From contig JAQFVV010013280.1 in the NCBI GenBank assembly GCA_028023455.1, forward strand, positions 62,001 through 126,000: 64,000 nucleotides of DNA, read 5' to 3'. The notes under the pieces are model-generated. The model saw only the letters and a list, made by a program, of their open reading frames with translations, did not search any database and had not been told where the DNA came from. The translations under genes and the position numbers were made by a program. This DNA is from Epiperipatus broadwayi. Lineage: Eukaryota > Onychophora > Udeonychophora > Euonychophora > Peripatidae. Positions 30,051-41,371 of this stretch are shown piece by piece (positions within the stretch are counted from its first letter, which is position 1; each line of letters opens with the position of its first letter).

Positions 30051-30889
30051 ACTTAACTATTATTTCAATTAGAACTATCAGGCAACTGAAAACAAAGATT
30101 ATTAAATGCAGAGGTAAAAGGTAGGAAACTCACCACATTGGCTGATATGTGTTGTGAGCAGCTTATACAGTTTGTTTACTAAATAAATAATTATTTAATA
30201 ATAACAGTTGCAATGACACGAATATATAGCAGTATATTAGCCCATTAAGTACTATTGAATAACATAATTAAAATGTAAATCTGTACAAATTTCAAAATGC
30301 ACTTAAATTAAAAACAGTCAGATTATCAGTTCATCATTGAGTCTCTGTTGTTATTAAAATATGCCACTTCTATTTTCCATTTGCATTATCTATGTGTTCA
30401 GATCTTAAAAAACATATTGTCATAATTTGATTAAGATAATATAAAAATCATTGGCAGTGAACAGAATGAAAGGTATTGGAAAATAAAATAGTATGATTTA
30501 TTAATAATATCTCAATAACTAATTGAAAATTCAGCAATATTCAATTAATAGCAATTTCAATTATATGAAAAAAAATTATATTAAATTATTTTTTTACAGT
30601 TCATTTAATTATTTAATATACTGCTATTCTAAAATTTTCGTTTTTGAAGAGGTTACTTTGCACCAAAATACATTTAACTTATTAAGTATGTGCTTCTGTC
30701 AACAATAACTGTTGGAAACAAGTTAGTATATTTTTTAAAATATATATGTTTTTAGTCATATTTCTACAAATTATATTTTTCAAATTTAAATAAGAAAATT
30801 AAAAAAATATATATTTTAAAACATTTAAAATAAAATAAACAATTTTGACAATTTTCTTTTTTATATGAAATAACATAATGAGTGTCTAT
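30051..30889. other. Spacer between RTE copies A and B
   Basis: Very AT-rich. Only short chance frames, no recognisable element. Confidence 0.4.
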
Positions 30890-32895
30890 ACTTTACAATT
30901 GTTAATATAATCATCTTATAAAACAATTTAATGAACGTGAATTGGAACTTGTAAAATTGTTTTAAAATATTAACAGATTTTAAACATTGTTCAGAAATGA
31001 ATAAAATTAATATGAAGATAACTGGTACACTATTAAGAACTGCAAAAGAGATAGCTGGTATAAAAAAGCAACAATTGATTAATAAATTTTCTACTGAGAT
31101 AAAATAATGTATTAAAAAATAAAAAATATGAAAATTTTTAAAAATAATCCATGAAAGAAATTGAGTATTTACAGTTTTGTAAAATGGCATAAAAAGAATT
31201 AATTACATTATAAGATAATTTTGAATTGGCAAGAAAATCTATGAAAGAAAATAAAAATCTCAAAAGTGGAAACATCTTGTTATTTGAAAGATGTTTCAAC
31301 AATAAAAAGAAAAAAATAGAACTATTACTAAAAAGGAAGATGACAGACATGATGGACTGTGATAAAGACATTTATAAAGAATTATGTAGTAATAAAAACA
31401 AGAAAACAAAGTATCTATTACAGTTACTAAATCTTCTAAATTGCCCATGATATCTATGAAGAAATGAAAGGCTTCTTAAAATGATGAAATAATAAGTAAT
31501 ATCTTAGAATAAGATGAAAAAATAAAAAAAATATTAGAAAAATTATATATTAAATGTCTAAATGATAAATAATGTATCAAATGATTGGGAAAATTTGGTA
31601 ATAATACTGTAATTTGAAAAAGTAATAAAGAAAATATTAGCACAGAAGGAAATATCAGAAAATACAGATTTTCAATCTTTTACCAGTTTTATACAAAAGT
31701 TTTATTAAAGTAATTACAACTCATTTATAGCAAACTTTGATTTAACAAATTTTTTACCACGATAATTACAACTCGTCTGCAAAAAATGTTGCATTTCCAC
31801 CAACCACCAACCGAGCAAACAAGCTGGATTTAAAAATGGTTTTAGTAAAGTAAATCATATCCAAGTATTGAGAGAAGTTGTAGGTTATGAAAAGACATTT
31901 AATTCTATAAACATTTCTTCAGTGATTAAAGGATTGAATCATCAGGGTATAGATCCAAGATATTGTCATATTTTAAAGAATATTTCAGCAACAATTCGAT
32001 TACATAATGATACAAGTAAAGTCAACATTGAGACAGGATGACTCAATATCTCCAAAACTTTTTACAGCAGTGTTGCAGTAAGTATTTTATGGATTTAAAT
32101 GTGAAAATAAAAGAGTGAAAGTAGATGGAGATTTAAGATTTTGCAGATGATGTAGTAGTTTTTACAAACAATGCTTTACAGCTTCAGGAAATGTTGCAAG
32201 AGTTCACAGATGAAAGTAGGACTAAAGATAAATGTAAAAAACACTACAGTAATGTTTAATGGATTTTCCTAAAATATGAAAATAAAGATTGATTATGATG
32301 GGTCACATAAAGTTCACAGCTAGAACTGTCTTAATCAGATTATTAATACAGATGAAAACATAATGGATGAAATTAATCATAGAATTAAACTTGGTTGGAG
32401 TGCTTGAGGTAGAAATAACTTGGTGATGAAAGGAAATATGCCTATGTGTTTTAAAAGGAAGGTTTTTAATAAATGTGTTTTACCAGTTTTTACTTATGGA
32501 TCTGAGACATGGACACTTAAGGAGCAATACCGAGACTTCAGACCATTCAAAGAAGTATGGAGAGATGCATATTGGGAACAAGAGGACATCAAAAATCCAA
32601 TATATGGGTAAGAGAACAAACAGGTGTTACTGACCATATTGAAAAAAATAAAAGACTGAAGTGGAGCTGAGCTGGATATATTGCTAGAAAAAATGATAAT
32701 AGATCGACAATTGAAATCTTAAACTGGATTCCATGTGATTATAAAAGACCCAGAAAAAGATCACATGTGAGATGGATGGATGAAATAATAGTGTGCAAGA
32801 GTGATGTGGAGAAGAGAAGCTAAAGATCAGAAAAGTTGGATTGAATTTGGAGAGACCTTCATCCTGCAGTGGATTGATAATGGTTGTTGATGATG
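30890..32895 (+). pseudogene. RTE-type LINE copy B, 5'-truncated
   Basis: Begins at the position equivalent to ~34470 of copy C and ends at the 3' end with a TGATGATG-like tail. The RT start (FHQP-like region near 31800) and the tail end VFNKCVLPVFTYGSETWTL (32459 onward) are recognisable. Stops and frameshifts throughout. Opposite orientation to copy A, with which it shares two deletions. Confidence 0.8.
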
Positions 32896-33559
32896 TTGAT
32901 CTTCAGTAAATCATCTAACCCTATTACACAATTAACCTATTGTGATAATGAAACCTAAATCTCAACTTTTTATTTATGGATTCAGCCTTGCGCGTGGTAA
33001 CCATAATGAATATTAAAAATATTAATCCACAATTAAAAGGTCACAAATTAATTTTTTTTGTTGCAATCCATTTGCTTTTCAATAATGTGCAATTCTGAAA
33101 CATTATCAAATTCTGGCTAATTCAAAATAATAATTGAATGGCAGACCAAAGAATGGGCATCATTATCTTGTTTAATTTAAAAAATGTCTCTGGTCTGCTT
33201 TAACTTTAGGAATTATTGGCTTTGTTATAATTATACATGTTTTCCAATATTAATACTAGTTTCATGACATTATATTTATTTTTTAAGTTCACAATGTAGT
33301 CAAACCCTAAATGATTGCATCTTTGCATTTTCCATGCAATGCTTATGCAAACTATCATTTTTATTCCATTTCTCAGTACTTAACAGCTTTTATAGATTGT
33401 ACTGGGTGCAGAAAGAAGTTTGCTATTAACTGAAAAAAGACTTTTTGATTCCTCTTGGAGGTCTTAAAGGAACTGAGCAGGGCAAATTGCTAATGTCCAC
33501 TCACTAGTCTTTCTTCTCAGTGCCTGATAAGGCAGAATGAATGTTTGTGTAAAAAATAA
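32896..33559. other. Spacer between RTE copies B and C
   Basis: No frame or repeat recognised. It lies in the central non-mirrored part of the inverted-repeat element. Confidence 0.4.
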
Positions 33560-33639
33560 ATATTTTCCCAATACATATATACAACCATGACAGACAAAAA
33601 TAAAGCATGGCCCTTATTCCAAGGAGGCTGCAAGTGACC

Positions 33640-34450
33640 AACCAATGCAGTGGTTGGTGGCTGAAGGAGTTAAGAATCCTCTGATTGCGGACCCAGGCTG
33701 CCATTTGATGATGACTTTTTATTTAGGTACTTACAACTGCAGATCACTTTCAAGTGAAGGAAGATTGCAAGAATTAGAAGAACTGTCTTATATTAAATGG
33801 GACATTATTGGACTTTGTGAAGTTAGAAGAAAAGGTGAAGAAACAATTGATTTAAAAAGTGGACATATACTCTATTATAAAGGCACACATATTGGAAATA
33901 CAAGTGGAGTAGGATTCATTATAAATAAAAAGTGGAATAACATTATTGTGGAGATTGGTGGTGTATCAGACAGAGGGGCAAGATTAATTATACAACTTAA
34001 TAGCAGATACCAAATGCAGATAATTTAGGTTTATGAACCAACAAGTTCTCATAGTGATGAAGTAGTAGAAGATTTTTATATGGATGCACAAAAGACTTTT
34101 GATCAGAGTAAACAATATTTTAAAATTGTTATGAGAGACTTTAATGCTAGAATTGGTAAACAAATGAAAGATGAAAATGCTGTAGGTAATTTTGGTTATG
34201 GTAATAGAAATGAGAGAGAACATAGACTAGGGGTTTGCAGAAAAAGAAAAACTATATTATGAATTAGTTTTTGAGAAAAATGTTAAAAGAAAATGGACAT
34301 GGAAACATCCAAATGAAGGTACAGCAGAATTGGATTATATTTTGACTAACAGGTAATACATATTTCAAGATTGTAATGTTCTTAATAAATTTAACACAGG
34401 AAGTGATCATCGATAAGTAAGGTGTAAGATACGTGTTAATGTAAAACTAG
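33640..34450 (+). pseudogene. RTE copy C, APE-type endonuclease
   Basis: Readable from ~33726: YNCRSLSSEGRLQELEEL, then DIIGLCEVRRKGEE with the catalytic Glu, GVGFIINKKW, and LIIQLNSRYQMQII. A stop at 34028 (TAG) interrupts the frame, which continues as VYEPTSSHSD and then RDFNARIG, the DFNARIG motif of RTE endonucleases. Another frameshift follows near 34.24 kb, and an SDH-like final motif lies near 34.4 kb. This is the best preserved of the three copies. It nicks target DNA in active relatives. Confidence 0.85.
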
Positions 34451-36530
34451 AGAGACAAAAATTATTAAGAAAAACAATATTTATAGTTGATATTCCTAAT
34501 CTTCAAAAATATTGTAATAAATTTAAATTAGAACTTACAAATCGGTTTCAAGTATTAGTAGATTTTGAACATGATTCAGATTTGAATGAAATTAATATGA
34601 AAATAACTGATACATTTTTAAAAACTGCAACAAAGATAGTTGGTAAAAAATGCAGCAATTGACTAATAAAACTTCTGCTGAGACTAGAGAATTTATAAAG
34701 AAAAAAAGGAATATGAAGATATACAAAAATGATGCATTAAAAAGAATTGAATATCTCGAATTTTGTAAAATGGTGTAAAAAGAGTTGAAAATGATATAAG
34801 AAATGTAACTGTGAACTAGCAAGGAAAGCTGTAGAAGAAAATAAAAGTCTCAAGAATGTCAAACAACATTTTGGTATTGGTAGAAAATTTATATCTGCAA
34901 TAAGAAAAAAAATGAAATTATTACTAAAAAAAGAGATGACATCATGAAATTGGTAGAAGATTTTTATCAAGAATTATATAATAATATAGAACAAGTACAT
35001 CGTATAACTATTACATCCTCGAAATTGCCCAGAATTTTTAAATGAAGAAGTGAGATATGCAATTAAATGTATGAAGAAAGGAAAACTTCCAGGTAATGAT
35101 GGAATTATAATTGATATATTAAAAAAAGCAGGTGAAGAATTAGAATTTTTTTAAGCAAAATTATATACCAAATGTCTAAATGATAAAGTTGTACCAGATA
35201 ATTGGAAGAATGCAGTAATAATATTAATATTTTAAAAAGGTGATAAAGAAGATATTAGAAATTTCAGACCTATCCGCCTTTTATCAGTTGTATATAAAAA
35301 TTTTACCAAGACAATTACAACTCGTCTACAGAGAACATTGGATTTCCACCAACCAAGAGAACAAGCTGGATTTAAAAGTAGTTCTGGTACAGTAGATCAT
35401 ATCCAGGTATTGAGAGAAGTTATAGAAAGAACAAATGAATATGAGTTGTCATTATGTTTTGGATTTGTAGATTATGAAAAGGCATTCGATTCTATACACA
35501 TTTCTTCAGTGATTAAAGAATTGGATCATCAAGGTATAGATCCAGGATATTGTCATATTTTAAAGAATATTTATAAAAATGCAACAGCAACAGGTAGATT
35601 ACATAATGATACTAGGAAAGTCAACATTGAGAAAGGTGTAAGACAAGGTGACTCCATATCTTTAAAACTTTTTACAGCAGTGCTACAAGAAGTATTTTGT
35701 GGATTAAAATGGAAAACTAAAGGAGTGAAAGTAAATGGAGGGTATTTAAGTCATTTAGATTTCGCAGATGATGTAGTTGTTTTTGCAAATAATGCTTCAG
35801 AGCTGCAGGAATTGTTGCAGGAGTTAGCAGATGAAAGTAGAAAAGTAGGACTAAAGATAATTGTTAAAAAGACTAAAGTAATGTTTAATCAATTTGTTCA
35901 AAATATAAAAATAATGATTGATTATGATGAATTAGAAAAAGTTATCAGCTACAAATACCTTGGTCAGATTATTAATACAGATGGAAATATAATGGAGGAA
36001 ATTAATCATAGGATTAAACTTGGTTGGAGTGCTTTTGGTAGAAATAACTTGATACTAAAAGAAAATATGCCTGTGTTTGAAATGGGAGGTTTTTAACAAA
36101 TGTGTTTTACCAGTTCTTACTTATGGATCTGAGACTTGGACACTCAATAGAAGAGCAATACAGAAACTTCAGACCACTCAAAGAAGTATGGAGAGATATA
36201 TGTTGGGAGTAACAAGAAGAGATCGAAAATGCAATGTATGGGTAAGAGAGCAAAAAAGTGTTACTGACCTCATCAAAAAAGTTAAAAGATTGAAGTGGAG
36301 TTGGGCTCAACATATCGCTAGAAAAGATGATAATAGACAGTTGAAATTTTAAACTGGATTCAAAGGGAGATTGTAAAAGACCCAGAAAAATACCACATGT
36401 GAGATAGACGGATGAAATAAGAAAGTATGCAGGGGTAATGTGGAGAAGAGAAGCTAAAAATTGTAAAAGATGGATTAAACTTGGAGAGACCTTCATTCTG
36501 CAGTAGATTAATAATGGTTGAAGATGATGA
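34451..36530 (+). pseudogene. RTE copy C, reverse transcriptase and C-terminal region
   Basis: A 252-aa frame (35338-36096) holds most of the RT: HQPREQAGFKSSSGTVDHI, FVDYEKAFDSI (catalytic Asp), VRQGDSISLKLF, and FADDVVVFANNASEL with the ADD box. A -1/+1 break near 36080 leads into the frame 36077-36352, with VLPVLTYGSETWTLNRRAI, QRSMERYMLGVTRRDR, and LKWSWAQHIARKDDNR, the conserved RTE tail. The element ends with a (TGATGA)-like tail near 36520. 34.45-35.04 kb is the broken linker. Confidence 0.85.
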
Positions 36531-36539
36531 TGATAGATT

Positions 36540-37814
36540 GCATTGTTGACAATTTCTCAGCTTCATTAATTGATCACACATTTCTCTCTTCATCACTTCC
36601 AGCAGTCTACATAAGTAAAGTTCATTCTTTTTCCCTCTGATATTATACAATCAATATTAGATTATGATTATAAAAAATTCTAATAACTTTTACTAAAATG
36701 ACAAATCATAAAGGATTCATAGGGACTTGGAATTATACTTGAATGATATCTTTAAAATTTTCATTATGGTGTATTATAGCATTTTTCGGTAGATTTCAAC
36801 AATTATTAACTAATGGGATTATGATCAAACAGAAAACACTCGCAAACATAAAAGAATTAATAATAATTACATTTGATTTTATTTACTGGTTATAATCTTT
36901 ACAGATTTTTTAATAGAATGTTTGTGAGTAGCTAGATGGTTTAAAAAATCTATAAATGAATTTCTAAATAGACAAACTTTAATATAGATGACCCAACAAA
37001 AACACTTGAATATTTACCAATTTCACAATATCAACTAATAAACTATTATTTATTTTGATTAATGATTAGAGTGCTAAAGATTACGTTTTTTTTAATTATT
37101 TTTAGAAAAAATAATCTTTAAAAAAAGATCAATTTTTAAAAAGAAATTAATGTAATAATACATCGATTTATCAGGTGAAATTAGAATGTTAAGTTCTTGA
37201 AGCAGATTTAAATAGTCGTGGTCATATTTCGATTTTTTAAAAAAATCATTTTTAGAAATAATAATAATAAAAAAAAGATTGATTTTTAAAAAAAATGAAC
37301 ATAAAACACATGGATTTATGACATGATAAAATTGCATGTAACAATATTAATAACCAATGCAAATTTAAATAGATGTGGCTTGTACATTATTCACACCTTT
37401 ATATTATATGCTATCTATTTTTTAAGTAATATGTGCATAGAAGTTATCCTTGCAATAAACAGTTAGAGAGCACAGTTTCTCCATGCGTAGCATGGAGAAA
37501 CAGCCACACATAATGGGCTAGAATCTTGGTAGTCGCTTGGAGAAACAGCCCCAAATAATGGGCTAGAATCTTGGTAGTCGCTTGTCGCAGACAACGTTAG
37601 TTAAATGGGCTTAAGCATGGCAACCAGCACCACCAAGTGGGAAGCTTGGTGCCAGCAAGCTGGTGAAATATTCCTGTGCTTATGCATGGGGAACAGTGCC
37701 ACCTAGTGGCTGGAATAAGCATTGCTGCTTTTGAGCCCCTACTGTGGATATTTCTGCATGTTTAAGCAGAAATGATGTCTCTAGCAGTGGCAGTACACTA
37801 TTTTCACCAGTATC
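36540..37814 (-). repeat. Right arm, LINE-free part
   Basis: Inverted copy of 25988-27179. It contains a ~63-bp local duplication of GGAGAAACAGCC...GGTAGTCGCTTG near 37495-37582 that is absent from the left arm. Confidence 0.75.
37696..37709 (-). promoter_or_regulatory. CTCF-consensus-like motif, mirrored copy
   Basis: In minus sense CCACTAGGTGGCAC, fitting CCASYAGRKGGCRS. Together with 26093-26106 the two motifs face each other across the element. Confidence 0.4.
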
Positions 37815-37822
37815 CATTTTCC
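37815..37822. repeat. 8-bp TSD of the 11.8 kb inverted-repeat element, right
   Basis: CATTTTCC, one mismatch from the left copy, followed by AAATATAAGAT as in the uninterrupted LTR. Confidence 0.8.
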
Positions 37823-37980
37823 AAATATAAGATGAGATAATAACTATAAATAAAAATACAGATTCATACAACAGAAAATAAAACATATGTTACAATCTTC
37901 CTTGAATCGATATGTTAAAGCATATTTATTTTTCAGAGTCCTCTTTATACAAAGTTTTTTGAAGTATTAAATTTTATTCC

Positions 37981-38954
37981 ACTTCTTATTTGCATTGCTT
38001 AATTATATATACTATAATACACCATATACTCCTTAAATTACACTGTACAATGCAGTTAACATAAGATTTATTTTATTTTCTTTTTTACAGTTTCAACTGT
38101 CCAGCAGTTGTCATCAGAGCTACAACATTTAAACATATACAATTAATATAAAATTAATATCTATTCATACATATATCAACATATATATATATATATATAC
38201 ACACCTACATATACAAATATACATATAAATATAAAAATAAAAACAAAAATTACATTCTAAATACTCCAACTATTTTCTTAAATATGTCTATAATCTAAAC
38301 ACTTCTTTACCCACTTTTATACTCAATTAACTTCTTTTATTTAAAATTTAAAAAAAAATAATTTCTATTTATTTTTAACGTTTAATTTTTCATATTCTCA
38401 TCATTTAAATTTTAAATTTACTTTTTAATTTAATTTATTTATTCTATTTTAATTATTTATATATTACACATTAATCAATAACAAATAACATTAACATAAT
38501 ATCTTTACAATTTTACTTCCTTTTAATTTTTACTTTTAACCAATCTTACCTTTTATCTCAGTGCCCTTTCTCTTATAACTGAAACAATTTCAAAAAATTA
38601 AAAATTTCCCTACTTCCTTAATCTTTTCACCCCTACGCCCTCTATGAACTCATTCTGAAACTATATATTATTCCACACCTCAAAATTTATACATACCTAT
38701 TCATTAATCAGAAATCCCTACACAATCAACATTTTCAAACCATGATCTTTATTAAGAGATGGCCTAATGCTTCTAATTAACATAGCTTCCTTCCTTTTTC
38801 TATCTCTCCTCTCATTACTATGATTTGTCATTCTAATACTTTCCTTCTCAAACTTATGCCCTGTCTCTAATGAATGTAAATAAACAGGTGATATCTTATC
38901 ATATATATGCTGAGTCAACCTTGTATAAATGGAATTTTTCGTTTCATCCACATA
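37981..38954 (-). mobile_element. 5'-truncated Penelope-like element in the Gypsy 5' LTR
   Basis: Present in the right LTR but absent from the left (empty site near 3985-3995). Flanks ATTAAATTTTATT and ATTTTTATT suggest a TSD of ~9 bases. On the minus strand it contains the endonuclease 3' half and then ~700 bases of untranslated sequence with a hammerhead-like motif. Truncation at the 5' end is usual for these elements. Confidence 0.65.
38090..38117 (-). ncRNA. Hammerhead-ribozyme-like motif
   Basis: In minus sense CTGATGA is followed by a stem-loop (AACTG, loop CTGGA, CAGTT) and GAAAC, the conserved hammerhead core. The C just after CTGATGA is unpaired. PLEs are known to carry hammerhead motifs in their terminal repeats, and this one lies 3' of the endonuclease as expected. 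Confidence 0.55.
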
Positions 38955-38955
38955 A
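38718..38955 (-). pseudogene. GIY-YIG endonuclease C-terminal part, Penelope type
   Basis: From the insertion edge the frame reads NSYVDETKNSIYTRLTQH (a YVGET-like start with Gly changed to Asp), then SPVYLHSLETGHKFE, then RDRKRKEAMLIRSIRPSLN and KDHGL. That is the PLE endonuclease pattern: Arg in TRLxxH, His of SLETGH, Glu of KEAxxI, Asn of SLN. The frame runs upstream into LTR sequence and so is not a real gene start. Confidence 0.8.
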
Positions 38956-39042
38956 CTGTTCATTTTTATTATAGAGGTTGAAGAACTCCTTATGATTTTA
39001 TCGAGCATATTGAATTCATTTAAGTTGGCAGTAGATAGTGTA

Positions 39043-41190
39043 ATGGGCACAGACATCGTTACATTATTTTTTTTATTAAACACACAAAAAAGAAAAGTTT
39101 GCAAATAAAAACTTATTTTGTTTAAGAATTAAAAACTGAACTTAAATATCATCTAAACTGAAATATATATATATATATAATTGCACAGATAAAAAAATTA
39201 TTAAAATAAAACTTTATTAAAAATAGAAAAGGTATTTTAAAAGCAAAAACTTAAAAAGATTTAGAGATAAAAATATATCTTTAAGTTTGGAAAGCAAATT
39301 AATTGGTGTTATTGAAAAATGGAAATGATTGTTTTAATTAGTTTAATATAAACTAGCCCTTGGGCATTTAAAATGTATAAGCAAAGGTCAGATAGGAGAG
39401 AAAAACAATGGAATCGGATCTCAGTGAAAGAACCATCACATCGATGATGTAATGTCAATTGAATCCTTAAAATTAATATAAAAGGAAAAGTTTGAAAATT
39501 ATTAAAGGGGGTTATTATGAGAGGACAGATATGTGTTAGTGCAGAGTTGGAGGTGAAGGGATTGAAAAATGCACTTTCAATTCCTTCAGTTGTTAACAAA
39601 AAAAATGATGAAACATCGTTTTCTACATTGAGGACCAGCTAAAGTGAAAAACCTCTGGATGAATAAATAAAACGACCAACAGAATACCAATCTATTTAGG
39701 ATGGTGTAGGAATTCACATTCAAATGGCAAGCCATGGATAAAGCTGGACATTTTAAAAATTGTAAGAACTTTATGAACATTTTCAAAACAAACTCTAAAT
39801 TCTAAACCTTTCAGAAATTATCGCAATAGTAATTCCTATCAGACCAAACTAAATTATTTATTAATTATTTATAATTTTATTTGATGTATTTCTTTTTTGT
39901 AAAATCATTTCCATTTATTTTTTTTGTTCTTTAAGTTTTATTTATGATTTTTGTTTTGTGATAAATTGAATTATATAAATGTTAAACTTAAGTCGGGTGT
40001 GAATGGCTATATAGATATGTAAAGTTATATTAAAGGAGGGTAATCTTAGGTTATTTGTTTCGTAGTTGAATTAGGTCAATGGATTGGATATATTGGTGTA
40101 ATTAGTAGATGTAGTACGAGATTCGCTATCGGCAGAATCGCTTTTACACCGCACACTTTCTGTTTGCCTATGGAATGCGATCGTAAGTCGGCAAAATGAC
40201 AGCAGTCTTTTTCTATGGAGTTTTTTTATTGCTCTTATCATCATATAGATGTAGTATTCCTATCTGACGAAAGGCAATTTCTTCTCTCAACCTATTTGTA
40301 CTGTCGTAGTCATATTACATTGAATACATCGATATATCAAATGGATTGAAGTTGGTTTGACTGTGAACATTTGGCCTAAGGTTAAACAAGGATAGAATAT
40401 TTTCTTTTCAAATGCAAATCTATGTAGTCTATTCATACTCGACACTCTAAATAAAAATGCATTAAATTTAAGTTGGGTATAGACGCTTGCATGGGTTTGT
40501 TACTGGTTAATTATGTTTTTGGTTTTCATATTTGATCAAAATATATAGACATTCGGTAAATACTGATACCTTACAGTGAGTATCTAAGATGTATTTATGT
40601 TGGATGTTTTTTAAGTTATTGGTGTCTCTGCAGCATCTTATGATGAATGCCATTGGGTTTCTTATAAATTCCCCTCTGCATTTCCATAAATGACTTTATA
40701 TTTATTCGTTTATGTTTACTTTGAAATGTTTTTGACCGTGTAATCTATGTAACCGATCTATATTCTACATTTATAAAACAAACTTTTATAAATCCATCTT
40801 TGCAAACTTATAAGAATTAAAATGTAAATTAAAATCTAAAATAAAAGTTAAAAATAATGTTAAATGTTAAAGTAAACATACTAAAATAATAATGTTAAAT
40901 TTTATATTTATGTGCGTAAATAAATGTTTGTATGTTAATTACTGGCAGAGGCTTATTTTATTTTTTTTTAAAAAAATATTCTTAGATAAGAATTTATAAA
41001 ATATAAATCTCTGCTATTCCACTGAGCTAATGACAATGGGCTAACATTCAGAATCAACCAATATAAAATTTTTGTTTTTTTTTAAACTTATGTATCTGCC
41101 TACTATATAAATTTTTCTAGGTTCAAATGCCTAGATGGCGCCCTTGTAGTGCAGATTACATTAAAGTTACCTCCCTGGATCGTTATAATA
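39043..41190. mobile_element. Unidentified 2.15 kb insertion in the Gypsy 5' LTR
   Basis: Absent from the other LTR, where GTAGT joins TTGGTGTTACTC directly (near 4050-4065). Flanks read ATAGT on both sides, a possible 5-bp TSD. No frame over 100 codons, no TIR and no known domain. It includes a more GC-rich patch around 40.1-40.3 kb and AGATGGCGCCC near 41.13 kb. Confidence 0.5.
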
Positions 41191-41371
41191 GTTTGGTGTT
41201 ACTCTTCTGATATCTTTTGATCCTGTGTAAATCACAACTTTTCAGGCATTTAAACTGTAGACCGTCAAATATTTATACTCATATGGCCGTAGTGGATAAG
41301 AAAAATGCTTCACCCCAATGAAAATTAAGTTTTTAGCCAATGTATTTCATATTTTAACTATATATATATAT

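Larger units (their letters stand above)
25988..37814. mobile_element. 11.8 kb inverted-repeat element carrying RTE copies
   Basis: Ends are AGTACTGGTG and, in reverse complement, GATACTGGTG. The arms (25988-~30050 and ~33560-37814) are inverted copies including one RTE LINE each, and a third RTE lies between them. The uninterrupted Gypsy LTR at ~3826 gives the empty site, and an 8-bp TSD flanks the element. I see no transposase. It may be a foldback-type DNA transposon that amplified with LINE sequence inside, or an inverted duplication bounded by a smaller transposon. TSD and arms are direct observations; the superfamily is unknown. Confidence 0.75.

Noticed and set aside
41005-41035. tRNA A-box-like sequence in minus sense (TTAGCTCAGTGGAATAGC)
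   Set aside because: No B box or cloverleaf at the right distance, so not called a tRNA gene or SINE.
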